Origin: Prosapia bicincta
Taxonomy: Eukaryota > Arthropoda > Insecta > Hemiptera > Cercopidae
Assembly (NCBI GenBank): GCA_036971475.1
Contig: JBAIZL010000003.1
Span: forward strand, 86,723,042 to 86,787,041
Direction of reading: 5' to 3'
DNA length: 64,000 nucleotides
The notes under the pieces were generated by a model. That model saw nothing but the letters and a program-made list of their open reading frames with translations. It did no database searches and was not told the origin of the DNA. Each line of letters starts with the position of its first letter. Positions within the stretch are counted from its first letter, which is position 1. The position numbers and the translations under genes are program-made. Shown here in pieces: positions 1 to 13,565 of this stretch.

Positions 1-261
1 TTAAATTGTTTAGTATTATAAAATTTTCTTATTATTGTATTATTCTTTAATTATTATTTTTCAATTATTCAGTCTCAATTTTTATGACATGAAATTCTTA
101 TATATATATATTTATATATGTATTACATATACTGTATTTTCTTTATAAATATATTCCTTTTGTTAATAGTTTTGAATATCCTAAATAATATTTTAATCAA
201 TGAATTATATACATAGTTTTCCTTTCGAACCTTTTTAAATTTTTCTTTAAAATAGTGGAGA

Positions 262-293
<32 letters not shown>

Positions 294-1343
294 CGTGTAT
301 TTCTCTTATTTAAATGGTTTTAAATATTTTAACTACCAACTAATGTTAATTATTCAAAATAATGTAAATTTGAAAGCGTAGTTTTTCAAAGATCTCTTCG
401 AATCATATTTAGTTGCCGCGTATATCGTTGTCCTTAAATTCACTACCTTCTGGTTAACCTTGAAAAGACCTTCGAAAATCTAAAATCATTCCTATAAATG
501 CTGGATCAAGCATTTGTATATAAATGCGGAGAATATATCGTATAACCCGGAAGATGTTGATCGCACAAACACCTCTTAGTATTTCCGAAATTCAGGTGTA
601 TGCTAGAAATACACGAGTGGATGGGCTGTAACAGAATCTACATTTGAATCATGTTTATGAAAAAACTAAAGAATTGTCCTTTGGCCAACGCGCCACCGAA
701 TGGTTTGATTACCGCAAGGAAATTCGTGGAAGAACAATTGTCAGATGCGACTATGGGGCTGTCAAAACCATTACCTGCGCCTCCCCTAAAGTGATTTTAC
801 GAAGCTATCAGAAATGCCGGTGATGGACTCTAAAAATCGGAATTTCCACTTTTGACTTTGCATTTTAAAATCAATATATCCATAATAGACTACGATCAAC
901 AAAGATTGTTTGAAAACCACCATCTTATACGTCTCTTATGTATACCAGTTTATACGTATTTTGGGTTTAAACAAAATATTTTTTTATCAAGAAATCTTGT
1001 AGGTATCAAAGCCTATTGATATTTCGTCTGCAAGCCCAAAGTTCTTGATAAATGCGAGGATAGCGTGTAGTAATGATTGACGATAATTAAAGCACAGCGA
1101 GACTTATAAGAAATCACTTGCTTTAAAGCGGGGGAGGATTTTAGGTAAACTATTGATCTAGGCAGCAGAGGTGGAAAAGGGTTTCTTAAAACTTAATTTC
1201 AGCTGGTTACAAACGAATGACTAAATAATAGTCTTGCCAAAATTATTTTACGTTGCATATTTATTACCAGAAACATTTCGTGACCAGAATAATGTTTAAC
1301 CAAACTGCTCCAAGGTTTTCGACAACATTCATTATATATATAC

Positions 1344-1409
<66 letters not shown>

Positions 1410-1590
1410 GTAAAGTGAGAGATGTGTGCGCATGTGCTACGAACAAACATTTACCAAGGGCGTTTGGTAAAATCTAGCACCTCCCGAACTCTAAATGTAA
1501 AAACCATAAATGGAAAAGGTTATCTAACCTAACTCTAATGTTAGGAGATATTATAAATAAGAGAGTTTGCACTGTAAGGGGAAATCATGT
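1..1590. other. AT-rich spacer, no gene recognised
   Basis: The stretch is AT-rich with (TA)n runs near 261-290 and 1333-1407. At 655-800 a GC-richer patch has a short open frame on the plus strand (about 60 codons beginning NHVYEKTKELSFGQRA) that reads somewhat like coding sequence, but I match it to no family and it has no start codon or clear splice sites. Nothing else is supported. Confidence 0.6.
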
Positions 1591-2000
1591 CCTCTATAAT
1601 GGATCCCTGCACACGTAAATATTGAAGGCAACGAGTGTGCCGGCTCATTGGTCAAAGAAGCCCGTGAAAACAATCAACCAGGTACTTCCAGATGCAAACG
1701 CAGTGGCCCAAAACATACTCCTGCTTCATTCCTTTAAGAGGCAACTTATCACCGAGTATAACTCTCCCAAATATTTGCAATACTAAAGAGCATTCATTTC
1801 AGAGGGATGAACATTCTCCCGGACAAGACCAGGACATACGTTCCCTGCAGAAACTGTCAAGATGTTAGACTACCGTCGAGATAAATCTTCGAATGTCCAG
1901 AACTCACGAAGAACGTTTTGAAACTGAGAACTGTGCCGCTTGAAGACCATCTAAGGGATGTTCCCTTTAGTTAAAAGGAGCCGGAGCTGGCGACCATTAC
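1590..2000 (+). pseudogene. Decayed non-LTR retrotransposon, RNase H / C-terminal end
   Basis: In the plus frame starting with the Trp codon at 1600, the translation includes WIPAHVNIEGNE followed by a CAGSLVKEA-like stretch. This matches the conserved W-x-P-x-H-x-G-x-x-G-N-E-x-A-D motif of RNase H domains in non-LTR retrotransposon ORF2. About 240 bases on, a shifted frame gives a Cys-rich segment ending in IFECPEL, which resembles the C-x2-C...H-x-F-x-C-P tail seen after RNase H in these elements. The remnant carries stops and frameshifts, lacks the reverse transcriptase and endonuclease, and is certainly dead. RNase H in an arthropod LINE suggests the I, R1 or Jockey-related group; the clade is not resolved. 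Confidence 0.65.
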
Positions 2001-2417
2001 CCGCGGACTTCCGATGTGATCTTAAACCCATTAGCACGAAAACAACAACAATTATACCTGCTTCAAACAACTACAATTTAATCACAATCATTTCTGATTC
2101 AAATTCACACTGATTAATCAATGATGTTTGCTTCAAATTCAAATAGTTTATTCAATTATCTGTAATTCGAACTCATTCGAAAAGTTGAGAACATTATTAT
2201 TACAAAGTTCCTAAACATTTTAGGTTTACATATGGTTTCATAGAAAGTGTTTTCACTTATCTAGCAATAAATATGTAACAATAAATAACTTTTTAGTGCA
2301 TCCGAAACATTTTTATTAAAATTTATCTTGTAGACGTGATAAATCTTTTTAAAAAAATACAAACCTTGATGAATTTAAATTATACATATTTCTTCACCAA
2401 AAAGTATGTCTAGACAG

Positions 2418-2670
2418 AGAAGAGCGGTCATCAAAACCGCGCCACCGCTGCAGTATTTCAGCCGTTGCAATAAACTCTTACAATTTACTGAAACCAGCAG
2501 CTGTTCGTGATGACAGATCAACGTATCTTGGCCGTCTCCAAGAGAATAAAGTCGGATCTTATTTAGAGAGTGCGATAATAGCGGCTTTAAATACTTGCAC
2601 CAAAACTCAAGATAAAAGGAAAACCTGGGTAAAAAATGCCATTAAAAGAATACTGGAAAAACATGTTTAA
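2418..2670 (+). CDS. Candidate terminal exon or coding remnant, unknown product
   Basis: One plus-strand frame is open from 2353 to the TAA at 2668-2670, about 105 codons without an ATG-initiated reading, in AT-rich DNA where stops are frequent. A plausible splice acceptor (pyrimidine-rich segment, then CTAGACAG) ends at 2417. From there 83 codons run to the stop and include KPAAVRDDRSTYLGRLQENK and a basic C-terminus ending ILEKHV. An ATTAAA-type poly(A) signal lies about 30 bases after the stop. GC content is higher than the surroundings. I recognise no domain. It could be a 3'-terminal exon, a decayed transposon ORF or a chance open frame. Confidence 0.33.
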
Positions 2671-3610
2671 AATATTCTGCACATTTTAAGGCTAAATTGT
2701 TTATTAAAATAACGTTTTACAATTAACAAATATTTCATGGATTAAAAAAAGTGTTTTGTCTTTAGTTAGTTTATTAGTTTCTTTTTGATTGACTATACAA
2801 AATTTGATATTCTTGAAATTTATTTAAATTTCCTAAAATATACTATTTCAGACTGAAGGTAGGACGTTACGCAAGAGAAAATGTCGCCGAAATAATACTA
2901 GGGAAATACAATGGAACCGAACTCGGCGCGGAATGTAAACACCCCATTAAATGTGACACATGTTTGTCAGGTTTCAGGTTGCCAACAATTGCAAGACGAA
3001 CGCCGACTCGTCCGAATCTGTAAATATCTCAGAAAGAGTTGTTTATTTTGATTTCCGGAGAATAATACTTGGAAATATGCTTTAAAAACGCTCTCTGAAG
3101 ACAACATTTCTTCATTTACCAAAACTTTTTGCAACTTAACCAAAAAATTCGATGTAAACAAAAAAATTAAAGGTTGAAAAATATCTACTCAAGCTAACAA
3201 TAAAATAACGCGAAACAATGTTTTTAGACTTGAAATTGACACTATCAGAATTAAAATTAGAGGGCTGTTACCACATCCAAGGTAGAAGGTACTTAGTGTA
3301 GTATCCTCTAGCCTAGTCTAGTGAATCATATGACGACATGTCGACTTCCAAATACCTTTCTAATTTTAAGTCTCTAATAGTATTTTTACATTTAATTACT
3401 ACTACTTTCAATTACAGTAATTTAGAAGGGTATATTACCAGGGTGTCATTGATTACTTAATATAAAAGTCACGTGTTTTTCAGCTCCTAACAACAAGCAC
3501 AGTAATTTTGAGATGATATTTCAGCTCTAGCTCAAACTTCATATTTGAAATTGGGCAAAATTCTCTGTTAAGAAAGAGGTAATAGGACCTCGGGTAAAAA
3601 CGTAGTACAG
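2671..3610. other. AT-rich spacer, nothing recognised
   Basis: I see no coding frame, terminal inverted repeat or tandem repeat of note here. Confidence 0.5.
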
Positions 3611-3626
3611 TCTTGGGTACTAATCA

Positions 3627-3714
<88 letters not shown>

Positions 3715-3720
3715 TATATA

Positions 3721-3803
<83 letters not shown>
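3627..3803. repeat. Compound (CA)n(TA)n microsatellite
   Basis: Alternating (CA)n and (TA)n blocks are followed by a run of about 17 T. The apparent open frames on both strands here are purely microsatellite translations (His-Thr, Tyr-Ile or Cys-Val repeats). It abuts the dispersed repeat at 3804-3925. Confidence 0.95.
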
Positions 3804-3925
3804 CAACCTTGACATAAATTGCGATAAACACAACGAAACGACAGAATAATGACTAATTTTTTATTTGATTTTTTTATAATTTATTTTTCCAACAAACGCA
3901 ACCTCAAGAGCTCTTTTCTTGAATC
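3804..3925 (+). mobile_element. Dispersed repeat, copy 1, linked to a microsatellite
   Basis: About 120 bases beginning CAACCTTGACATAAATTGCG and ending in AGAGCTCTTTTCTTGA are present again as the reverse complement at 18386-18506, with only scattered substitutions and small poly(A/T) length changes. Both copies have a (CA/GT)n-(TA)n compound microsatellite attached at the same end. No ORF is present. This is probably a short non-autonomous element; its class is unknown. Confidence 0.75.
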
Positions 3926-6900
3926 TCGAAAAAACTTCATTTTCTAAAACAACTATTTACCCCTAATATATTTAGCCTTATTAATTTATGTAAATTTTAT
4001 AAAATAAAAGTTTATTTTGAACAAAAAATCTGTAGAAATTTTGGTTATGGTCTTCATAAATTTTGTTAATAGTTATTAATATTCCCCAAGATTGAAAACT
4101 GAACTGTTTCAAAATAGCTGTACATCCGAAACTGGTCTAGGGGAGAGCTAAAGTATTGACCTTTAAAATATTTTGATATAATTTTATAAAGTTTTATAAA
4201 GTGATAACTTAATTCCTATTTGGTTTAATCTTAAACTGAAAATATAATTATTATACTTAATTTGACATTAAATCTGTATGTTTTAATTCTAAAAGAAGTA
4301 AACATTTTTTTTTCATATAAAATATAACCAAATCTGTACTTACAAATTAATTCCTGATTCTTCTGAAAGACTATAAAAGCGAACGAATGTTTAAGTTTCT
4401 TTTTCACCCAACGGCCACGGTTTAAATCTAAGTCTCGGCAATTCCCCAACTATCACTAACTGTTGTGTGAAAGTCGACACTGTTCACTCGCTGAAACTGA
4501 ATTAGGTTCTGTGAATGAACTTTTGGGGAGAGATCAGTTTACACGGATTTTATACTTGCTTACTGTGCAATCGGGCAGAGGTAGAGTGTTTATTGCAGAG
4601 TCGGCAACGAGGTGATCAGAGTTTATTAGCATTGGAACAGCTGTTGGTGAAATCGTCCAGCGCTTCCTCATTTACGCCTGATTGGTAAGCCTCACGTTTG
4701 TTGTGCCTAATTAAATGCGTTATTTTATTGTTTTTTTCTAAATTTTATATAACAGATAGCACTGACGATCAGATAATTTTAAAAGCGGAATTTGCAATAA
4801 CGTTTGAAATATTTATGTATTTTAAGAACAGTAGCCAAGTTTATGTGTCTTTGATCATTATTAACCTTAAAAAAATAAGGGGCCCACCTGAAATAAACAG
4901 TGGTATGGTTTTGCTTGTATTTAAGCGCATTGCTAAAATTAAGGGAAGTAAATAATTTTTAAAATATGGAGAGAAAATATACCTTTCTAGATATTAATTT
5001 TAACTACGATAAAAAAGGAATGTTATTGTTTGTATTTATCATAAATACTTATATATTTACAGAATAAATTTGTGGATATAAATATATATGTAACTACTAA
5101 ATGCTTGTTTTAATTTAAGTCCTTTAGAAGGACTTATAGGCTACTACAGCCGAATAATATTAGAAAGATATTTAGATGCCGGCCTGCGGGAGGTCAGTTG
5201 AGCGCATAGTTTCCGTATTCACTAAAAAAATCCATTAAATTGTGGATGAAGAGTAAAAAGAAGTGACTGTTCGGTGAATAGTGGCTGAAAAATATGTCAA
5301 CCTTGTCAGTGCCGCATTCTTGAAAACCGGAAGTTCTTCATTGAACGTTGCCAAACATATGGCGCCTCTTTGTCTTAGTTGGTAAAATACCTTTCTAATT
5401 TTAATTCATTTTACAAACTTTCCCTCTTTTTCTGTTACACAAACGCGTGAGCCCACAACTGACTAAGCAGTTTCTGGCGATTCAGTTGCTTCTACTGAGC
5501 CACTGCTTGAAATCACTGTTCCTTCCACTGTTTGAAAATTGTACAAACCACTTTGCACACAACATTTTCTAACTTCACACTTCATGAGTAATTCGAGTAA
5601 TATAACACTGTATCATAATACATTCACTCAAAACAAGTTTAAAAACCCTGTGGTTTACTCTTTCAAACACTGGTGCACACCTCCTAAAACGTAAATTACT
5701 AAATATCTTCAGAAAAGCAAGGTTCTTGTATTGTTACATAGAGTTATCAATATATTGTCGGATAAGCATTGGAAACAGGAAGGTTTGTGTAGTCTCTTTT
5801 ACGAAATAAAACAGTATCATATAGGCTTAGTTCTAGGCTTTCGCTGGTAGGTGTCGCTGCATTAAATCTTTGCGTGGACGTTTGTAAAGTCGTCAAATAT
5901 ACTAAATTCGAAATGAAATAAATTGTAAAATAATTGAAACATGATAAAGTACGCATTACTTTTGAAACTTTTCGATACGTCTACAAAATAATAAAGAAAT
6001 AATTGTTCGGGTATTTTACGTTTATTCCGACATTGCTTCAACAGTTAGTGTAACAACATGTATGATACGCACAACAACGTTTGGAGAGAATGGCTCTTCT
6101 GTTGTTATGAAGGGAATAGTGAAAGGTTACTTAAAAATTAGTTAATAAAAAGGTCATAAGTCGCTTAAATGCTCAAATTAAGATTGGGACTCATTGGAAA
6201 CTAAATGCTTTCATGATATCTATATGGATATTAGGAAACATATGTTTCAATTGTAAAGCTATATGCTTACAAAATTTAAAACCATACTGATAAAAAATAA
6301 ATACGCCGAAACAAAGTGATACATGTAGTCTTTTACACAGATATTGGATATTTAGGCTTAAGTTTAGATAACTAGTAGACTAAAACAGAATAGATGCTGC
6401 CTGAGCCCTGAACAGCATGCTCAGTGGTTCATTTGTCACATGCAGGAGTAGGGATAGGTGAAGGTTCAATGACTTAAGCTCAATATATTTCTTGTTCTTG
6501 GACCTACATCCAGCCCTTACCAAAAGCCGTTGTCGGTGACCGACGCAGCAAAACCTTGGGGCCACCAAACGCCCTCCTACTCTGAATGACTTGTCCATTG
6601 CGAATATGTAGTGTAAACAATTTTTTGAGTGAAGTATAAAAAATTTTGTCGATTTCCGAGGGAAGTAAAATTTATGTATTTAAAAACATATGGTGCCGTT
6701 TCAAAGACTAGTTAATTTTCGTCTTCAGGCAGGTTTTACTATGTAGAGGAAATTGAATTGTTTATGTATTGCGTCAATATGTAGTGATAATTCCACTAGA
6801 ATTTCCGCTTAGCTATACAGGATTATTTTATTTACATCGTTAATAATATATTTCTTATATCGTTATAGCATTCACGTCCATATGCACTTATCACCTAATC

Positions 6901-7157
6901 ACGTATTCAAAAACACTTGCGTTCGCGTCTCGATATCAAGGCGTATTATTCAACCCAATCAATTGCGTTTTGGTTTTATTTTTGGCAATTTTAAATAGTA
7001 AACATATGACAATCGGCACAAACGACGCAAGTTATGGGGATAAGATAGTCTTTCCCTACTGCAGTCAACGTTTTGATAAATTAGTAGCTGAAGCACTACT
7101 AGTTATTTTCCCTTTTAAGATGACGTAGGTATTCCATCTTGATTCTTTAAATCATTA

Positions 7158-7201
<44 letters not shown>

Positions 7202-8905
7202 CCTCTCTCTCCTTCTCTCTCACTCCCCCAACCTTCAGTTTGTCTTCTTCGGTGACATGTTTTCTCCAAGATCTTTGTAGTCACGCGTCTATAGGCCCAT
7301 TTTTTTTTATTTAGGATAATTTTCCTGAGTACTTGATTTAACGGCGTAATTTCTCATTAACATCAACAACCTATTTGTAAACAGAAATTCAATCTAATAT
7401 AAGAAGTAAAACAAAAATCCCGCCGCTTCTTTTCTTTTGCCCATTCCAGCGTCCCTCCCATCTCTTATAAGCTCCTCAGAGCTCAGGTTAGGTCTGCGAT
7501 TACTCGCGACGTCTTTACTAGGTTGTGATGATAAAGAGTTGAATTTCACTCTCGAAACAATAAATTAATTTTCGTATTTGTTACTTAAATGTCGTCAACA
7601 CTCGAACAAATATTAAATTTATCCATTATTAATTAATTAATGGCATAATTAGTTTTTAACCCATTTCTAATGCATCGTAAATCAATTTTTTATTACAAAA
7701 TACGCTTAATTAATAATATAGATTAGGTCGTTTAGAATTGATTACATTACATAACTATATTTTCCTTTAAAGAATTATGGAATAATATAACTTTCCTCGG
7801 ACAAACATTATGACTTATTGCTAATCTACAGTACATAAATTCATATATCATACTAAAAAATAAAATCCCACTTCATTTTATATGACGCACTAACTCATAT
7901 TTCTACTATTATCCTTTAATTTAATAAAATATTAAACATTTCTGGAAATATAATAGCATTTTAAAATCAATAAACATAACCTCCACGTAACCTCTAAGAA
8001 AAAACGAAAACAGCTGTTACTTTTGAATCGCCGCAGTTTTTGCTTTATGTAATATTTGGGACAATTATTTGATCTCTGGATTTCCTATATGGCTATCTTG
8101 TACCTTCCTGTGTGATGACGTCACGTTATATCTATTTCCTACGATGTAATTTTTGTTCTTTCTCCATAAAAGAGTTTGACTTCTATAATAATAGGACAAT
8201 TGATATAATTGTTATTATGGAATATTAAAAGAGTTTTAAGAACTGAACTGAACCATCTTGCCATCTTTGAATTCTATATATAATGCAAAGAGTTTTCGCA
8301 TTTATGAGTTTGGTTTTTCGTTCATCATTTCAGAATTAACTAATTTAACAAGCATTTTACACGCTCTTGTTTTCCCGCTTGAAGCATATTTTACTCTATT
8401 GCTTTACGTTTCCTCCCGTTATCTACGCACCATCTGACATTTATGGGTAAATGATAAGCCGCCATTTTGTTTGCTGCATTTGCATAGCGTGGTACAGAGG
8501 AATAAATTAAACCTTCTCGGGAAGTACTTTTATGGTCTGAATAAAGTTGGCGAGACTTTGTCTATTGCTAGGTTCACAAGGGATGCACGCAGAGTCGTTG
8601 GCTTGCATGTTTTGCCCATTATTTTCTTACTAGAACTAAAAGTAAAGGTTTTTTTAGTTGCAATAAAATATTTTGTTCATAGGATGTAAAGGTGCATTAA
8701 AAGGCTGAAGGAGTACTATACTCCCTCTGCGCTTGTTCTGATTTAGGAGGCAACGGCTCATTTGAACAGGAATTTTCAGTTTAAATTTAATATAATACGA
8801 CCTCCCGAAATGATAATTTAAGTAAATTTGCATACAATTTTAAATACTTTACATAAATGAAATGAAAAGGAAAACCTTTCGGAAAGCAATTCATTAGTGT
8901 CTAAT
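3926..8905. other. AT-rich spacer, no gene recognised
   Basis: It contains a perfect (CT)n microsatellite near 7162-7198 and a full CRE-type octamer TGACGTCA at 8116-8123. Short open frames such as those at 5747-5956 and 6380-6598 have no family resemblance and look like chance. Confidence 0.5.
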
Positions 8906-8906
8906 T

Positions 8907-9149
8907 TGTCCGCTAGAGAGCGTTGAGCTAGGAGACAGTACTGATCAGGTATTCTATGGTGTCAAAGAGTGTATTGAATTGGATTTGATTTGTACGCTTA
9001 GTATATTTTGAGTGATCTGTTATATCTGTATTAAAAAAGCATGATATAAACAAACCCAGTACAAATACACTAGTTGACCACACTATGGAACACATGCCTT
9101 TGAAAGATCTTTCCCATCGAATAACTCTACAGCGCTCCCTAGCGGACAC
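8907..9149. mobile_element. MITE-like element with about 19-bp inverted ends
   Basis: The left end TGTCCGCTAGAGAGCGTTG is mirrored at the right by CAGCGCTCCCTAGCGGACA with three mismatches. The ends enclose about 240 bases without a meaningful ORF. Size, short terminal inverted repeats and lack of coding capacity fit a miniature inverted-repeat transposable element. No clear target-site duplication is visible, so the superfamily is open. Confidence 0.6.
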
Positions 9150-10107
9150 AAGCTAGACGGATAAAGATCGCTTTGTGTACTCGAAAACGTTTTTGTCTGT
9201 TTTTATTAATTTACTCTAATTGTTGATTTTTCTAATTTTTCTAAGCTTAAATAAAAACGTTTCCTCGAACATTCAAGAAAAATATTCCCGCAAATTCTAG
9301 AATCCAATATTTTTTTAACAGTTGGAAAAGTAATTTTTTGGTTTCTTCAAGTTCATTTATAATAAGTTTTTGTTTTTTGTTTGAAACGCACCGAAATTTC
9401 TCAGCATTTGTTCAGAGATTTGTGTTTCGAGATACAATCAGAGCTAGTATGTTCAGCCGCATTTATGACCATTGATTGCCTGTTGTAAACTGTGTTTGAT
9501 TTGAGGCGTTATTTAAAATAAACTGGCTTTAATTTTGTGACCCTTTTACATTGTAAACTTTTCTGTTTTTCTTTTATGTAACCGTACGTAAAACCATTAC
9601 GGTTCCAGGTAAGGGAGAACCGAGTGGAGCTCGCGTTTCCGGGACCCCTCATCAATGATTTGCATTTACTAAACATTTTGTATTTTTGACGACAGTGAAA
9701 TCTGAAATATACCACTTAAGCTTTTAACGCTTATGAACCTTTAATTTTTAAAGTGATAGAGTTTGTATGAATTAGGCCTGGTTAAGAAAGTATTTTCCTA
9801 AAAAATCGTGGTAATATGTGTACGTTTGATTTAAAACAGTGTAAAAGGTGAGTTTTGAGCACATTTTCAAATCCCCCCATCCCAAATAGGAAGGCTCGAT
9901 ATATACCTTTTATGTTGCAAGAGTCCGGCTTTATGCTTTTATTAATCGAAATGCCTTTGCTTGAGATATTTTTAAGAATGAGTTCAAGGAAATATGAACT
10001 ACCGAGAATTCGGTCGTTTTTTCGGAACATAACGGCTCAACTCGGGACAAATTGCGTATCTTTGAAGTATTCTGTTCGATTGTCAATATGGTTTCGATCT
10101 GGATTGC
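9150..10107. other. Spacer, nothing recognised
   Basis: Three overlapping short open frames between 9509 and 10155 lie on both strands and have no recognisable content. I treat them as chance. Confidence 0.5.
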
Positions 10108-11210
10108 TAAATATTTTAAGATAAAAAGCCCAGCAGGTATGTTATCCTCTATCATCTGTTATCTATGATCATATGTTACCTATTTTAAGATACGGCCATA
10201 TAACAGCCCATCAGGTATGTTATCATCTATCATGTGTTATCTATGATCATCTGTTACCTATTTTAAGATACAGACATAAAACAGCCCAGCAGGTATGTTA
10301 TCATCTATCATGTGTTATCTATAATCATCTGTCACCTACTTTAAGATACGGCCATAAAACAGCCCCGCAGGTATGTTATCATTTATTACCTGTTATCTAT
10401 GATCTTCTGTTACCTATTTTAAGATACAGACATAAAACAGCCCAGCATGTATGTTATCATCTATCATCTGTTATCTTTGATAATCTGTTACCTATTTTAA
10501 GATACGGCAATTAAACAGCCCAGCAGCTATGTTGTCATCTATTACCTGATATCTATGATCGTCTGTTACCTATTTTAAGATACGGCCATAAAACAGCCTA
10601 GCAGTTATATATTATCATCTATCATCTGTAATCTTTGATCGTTACATATTTTAAGATACAGCAATTAAACATCCCAGCAAGTATTTCATCATCTATCATC
10701 GGTTATCTATGATCATCTGTTACCTATTTTAAGATACGGCCATAAAACAGCCCAGCAGGTATGTTATCATCGATTACCTGATATCTATGATCATCTGTTA
10801 CCTGTTTTAAGATACAGACATAAAACAGTCCAGTAATTATTTTATCATCTATTACTTGTTATCTATGATCATCTGTTACCTGATTTAGGCTATAAAACAG
10901 CCCAGCAGGTATGTTATCATCGATTACCTGATATCTATGATCATCTGTTACCTGTTTTAAGATACATACATAAAACAGTCCAGTAATTATTTTATCATCT
11001 ATTACTTGTTATCTATGATCATCTGTTACCTGATTTAGGATATAAAACAGCCCAGCAGGTATGTTATCATCGATTACCTGATATCTATGATCATCTGTTA
11101 CCTGTTTTAGGTACAGGCATAAAACAGTCCAGCAGGTATATATCATCTATTAACTGTTATCCATGATCATCTGTTATCTACTTTAGAACACGGGTATAAA
11201 AAATCTCAAC
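10108..11210. repeat. 78-bp minisatellite, about 14 units
   Basis: Units contain the landmarks GGTATGTTATC, ATCTATGATCATCTGTTACC and TTTTAAGATACGGCCATAAAACAGCC. Early units are close to 78 bp. In the middle (10.82-11.10 kb) a longer higher-order block with the variant AGTCCAGTAATTATTTTATC is duplicated. Because 78 is divisible by three, one plus-strand frame stays open for 113 codons; I treat it as a repeat translation, not a gene. Later units lose sequence (for example ACCTGATTTAGG), a sign of decay at the right edge. Confidence 0.95.
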
Positions 11211-11560
11211 ATGATTATTGTCATCTACAAAGTCGTACGTCCTAATTGTTGTTGTTTTAAGGAGATAAGTATGTGTGAAACTGATCGCTTTTGAAGAATA
11301 GTAAAGAATTCTAGTCGAAGGTAGGAATCAGGTAGAGACGTAACCCAAGGCAGAGGATATGCGGGATAAACGCTTCACATGCAGAATCTTAAAACAGAAG
11401 TACTCCTACTAATAATAAAGAGGTGCCTCCTCATAGTGGGGAGAGTTAGTTGGACTTAGGGAAAGCTAAGGCAAGAAGCTCCTTTTGCCAAGAATAGGGG
11501 GAAATTATTGCACCGCGTGGGCCCTGCGTGTCTCTGAAAAGTACTTGATCTAATAATGAA
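11211..11560. other. Short unique spacer between two tandem arrays
   Basis: About 350 bases without an ORF, inverted repeat or tandem repeat that I can see. Confidence 0.5.
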
Positions 11561-13565
11561 AATACACCACCCTAGCGTACAAGACGTATGTCACCATATA
11601 AATACACCACCCTAGCGTACAAGACGTATGTCACCATATAAATACACCACCCTAGCGTACAAGACGTATGCCACCATATAAATACACCACCCTAGCGTAC
11701 AAGACGTATGTCACCATATAAATACACCACCCTAGCGTACAAGACGTATGTCACCATATAAATACACCACCCTAGCGTACAAGACGTATGCCACCATATA
11801 AATACACCACCCTAGCGTACAAGACGTATGCCACCATATAAATACACCACCCTAGCGTACAAGACGTATGCCACCATATAAATACACCACCCTAGCGTAC
11901 AAGACGTATGCCACCATATAAATACACCACCCTAGCGTACAAGACGTATGTCACCATATAAATACACCACCCTAGCGTACAAGACGTATGTCACCATATA
12001 AATACACCACCCTAGCGTACAAGACGTATGCCACCATATAAATACACCACCCTAGCGTACAAGACGTATGTCACCATATAAATACACCACCCTAGCGTAC
12101 AAGACGTATGCCACCATATAAATACACCACCCTAGCGTACAAGACGTATGTCACCATATAAATACACCACCCTAGCGTACAAGACGTATGTCACCATATA
12201 AATACACCACCCTAGCGTACAAGACGTATGTCACCATATAAATACACCACCCTAGCGTACAAGACGTATGCCACCATATAAATACACCACCCTAGCGTAC
12301 AAGACGTATGTCACCATATAAATACACCACCCTAGCGTACAAGACGTATGTCACCATATAAATACACCACCCTAGCGTACAAGACGTATGTCACCATATA
12401 AATACACCACCCTAGCGTACAAGACGTATGCCACCATATAAATACACCACCCTAGCGTACAAGACGTATGTCACCATATAAATACACCACCCTAGCGTAC
12501 AAGACGTATGTCACCATATAAATACACCACCCTAGCGTACAAGACGTATGTCACCATATAAATACACCACCCTAGCGTACAAGACGTATGCCACCATATA
12601 AATACACCACCCTAGCGTACAAGACGTATGTCACCATATAAATACACCACCCTAGCGTACAAGACGTATGTCACCATATAAATACACCACCCTAGCGTAC
12701 AAGACGTATGTCACCGTATAAATACACCACCCTAGCGTACAAGACGTATGTCACCATATAAATACACCACCCTAACGTACAAGACGTATGTCACCATATA
12801 AATACACCACCCTAGCGTACAAGACGTATGCCACCATATAAATACACCACCCTAGCGTACCAGACGTATGTTACCATGTAAATACACCACCCTAGCGTAC
12901 AAGACGTATGTCACCATATAAATACACCACCCCAGCGTACAAGACGTATGTCACCATATAAATAACCACCCTAGCGTACAAGACTTATGTCACCATATAA
13001 ATACACCACCCTAGCGTACAAGACGTATGCCACCATATAAATACACCACTCTAGCGTACAAGACGTATGTCACATATAAATACACCACCCTAGCGTACAA
13101 GACGTATGCCACCATATAAATACACTACCCTAGCGTACAAGACGTATGTCACCATATAAATACACCACCCTAGCGTACAAGACGTATGCCACCATATAAA
13201 TACACCACCCTAGCGTACAAGACGTATGCCACCATATAAATACACCACCCTAGCATACAAGACGTATGCCACCATATAAATACACCACCCTAGCGTACAA
13301 GACGTATGCCACCATATGAATACACCACCCTAGCGTACAAGAAGTATGCCACCATATAAATACACCACCCTAGCGTACAAGGCGTATGCCACCATATGAA
13401 TACACCACCCTAGCGTACAAGACGTATGCCACCATATAAATACTCCACCCTAGCGTACAAGACGTATGCCACCATATAAATACACCACCCTAGCGTACAA
13501 GACGTATGCCACCATATAAATACACCACCCTAGCGTACAAGACGTATGCCACCATATAAATACAC
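11561..13565. repeat. 40-bp satellite array, about 50 units
   Basis: The unit starts AATACACCACCCTAGCGTAC and ends AAGACGTATG(T/C)CACCATATA. Units are nearly identical from 11561 to about 12960. Beyond that, single-base deletions (39-bp units) and substitutions appear. A T/C polymorphism at unit position 31 defines two subtypes, interspersed on the left; all units from about 13161 to 13560 carry C. The high homogeneity implies recent amplification or ongoing homogenisation. Confidence 0.98.

Noticed and set aside
6690..6735. Minus-strand CTGAAGA followed by TTTGAAACGG as a hammerhead
   Set aside because: Stem I cannot pair with the sequence after stem III and three unpaired bases precede GAA.
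10173..10514. 113-codon frame with 26-residue repeats
   Set aside because: A translation of the 78-bp minisatellite that ends as soon as unit length varies.
11561..13565. CRISPR-like array
   Set aside because: There are no unique spacers; the complete 40-bp unit repeats. The window is eukaryotic.
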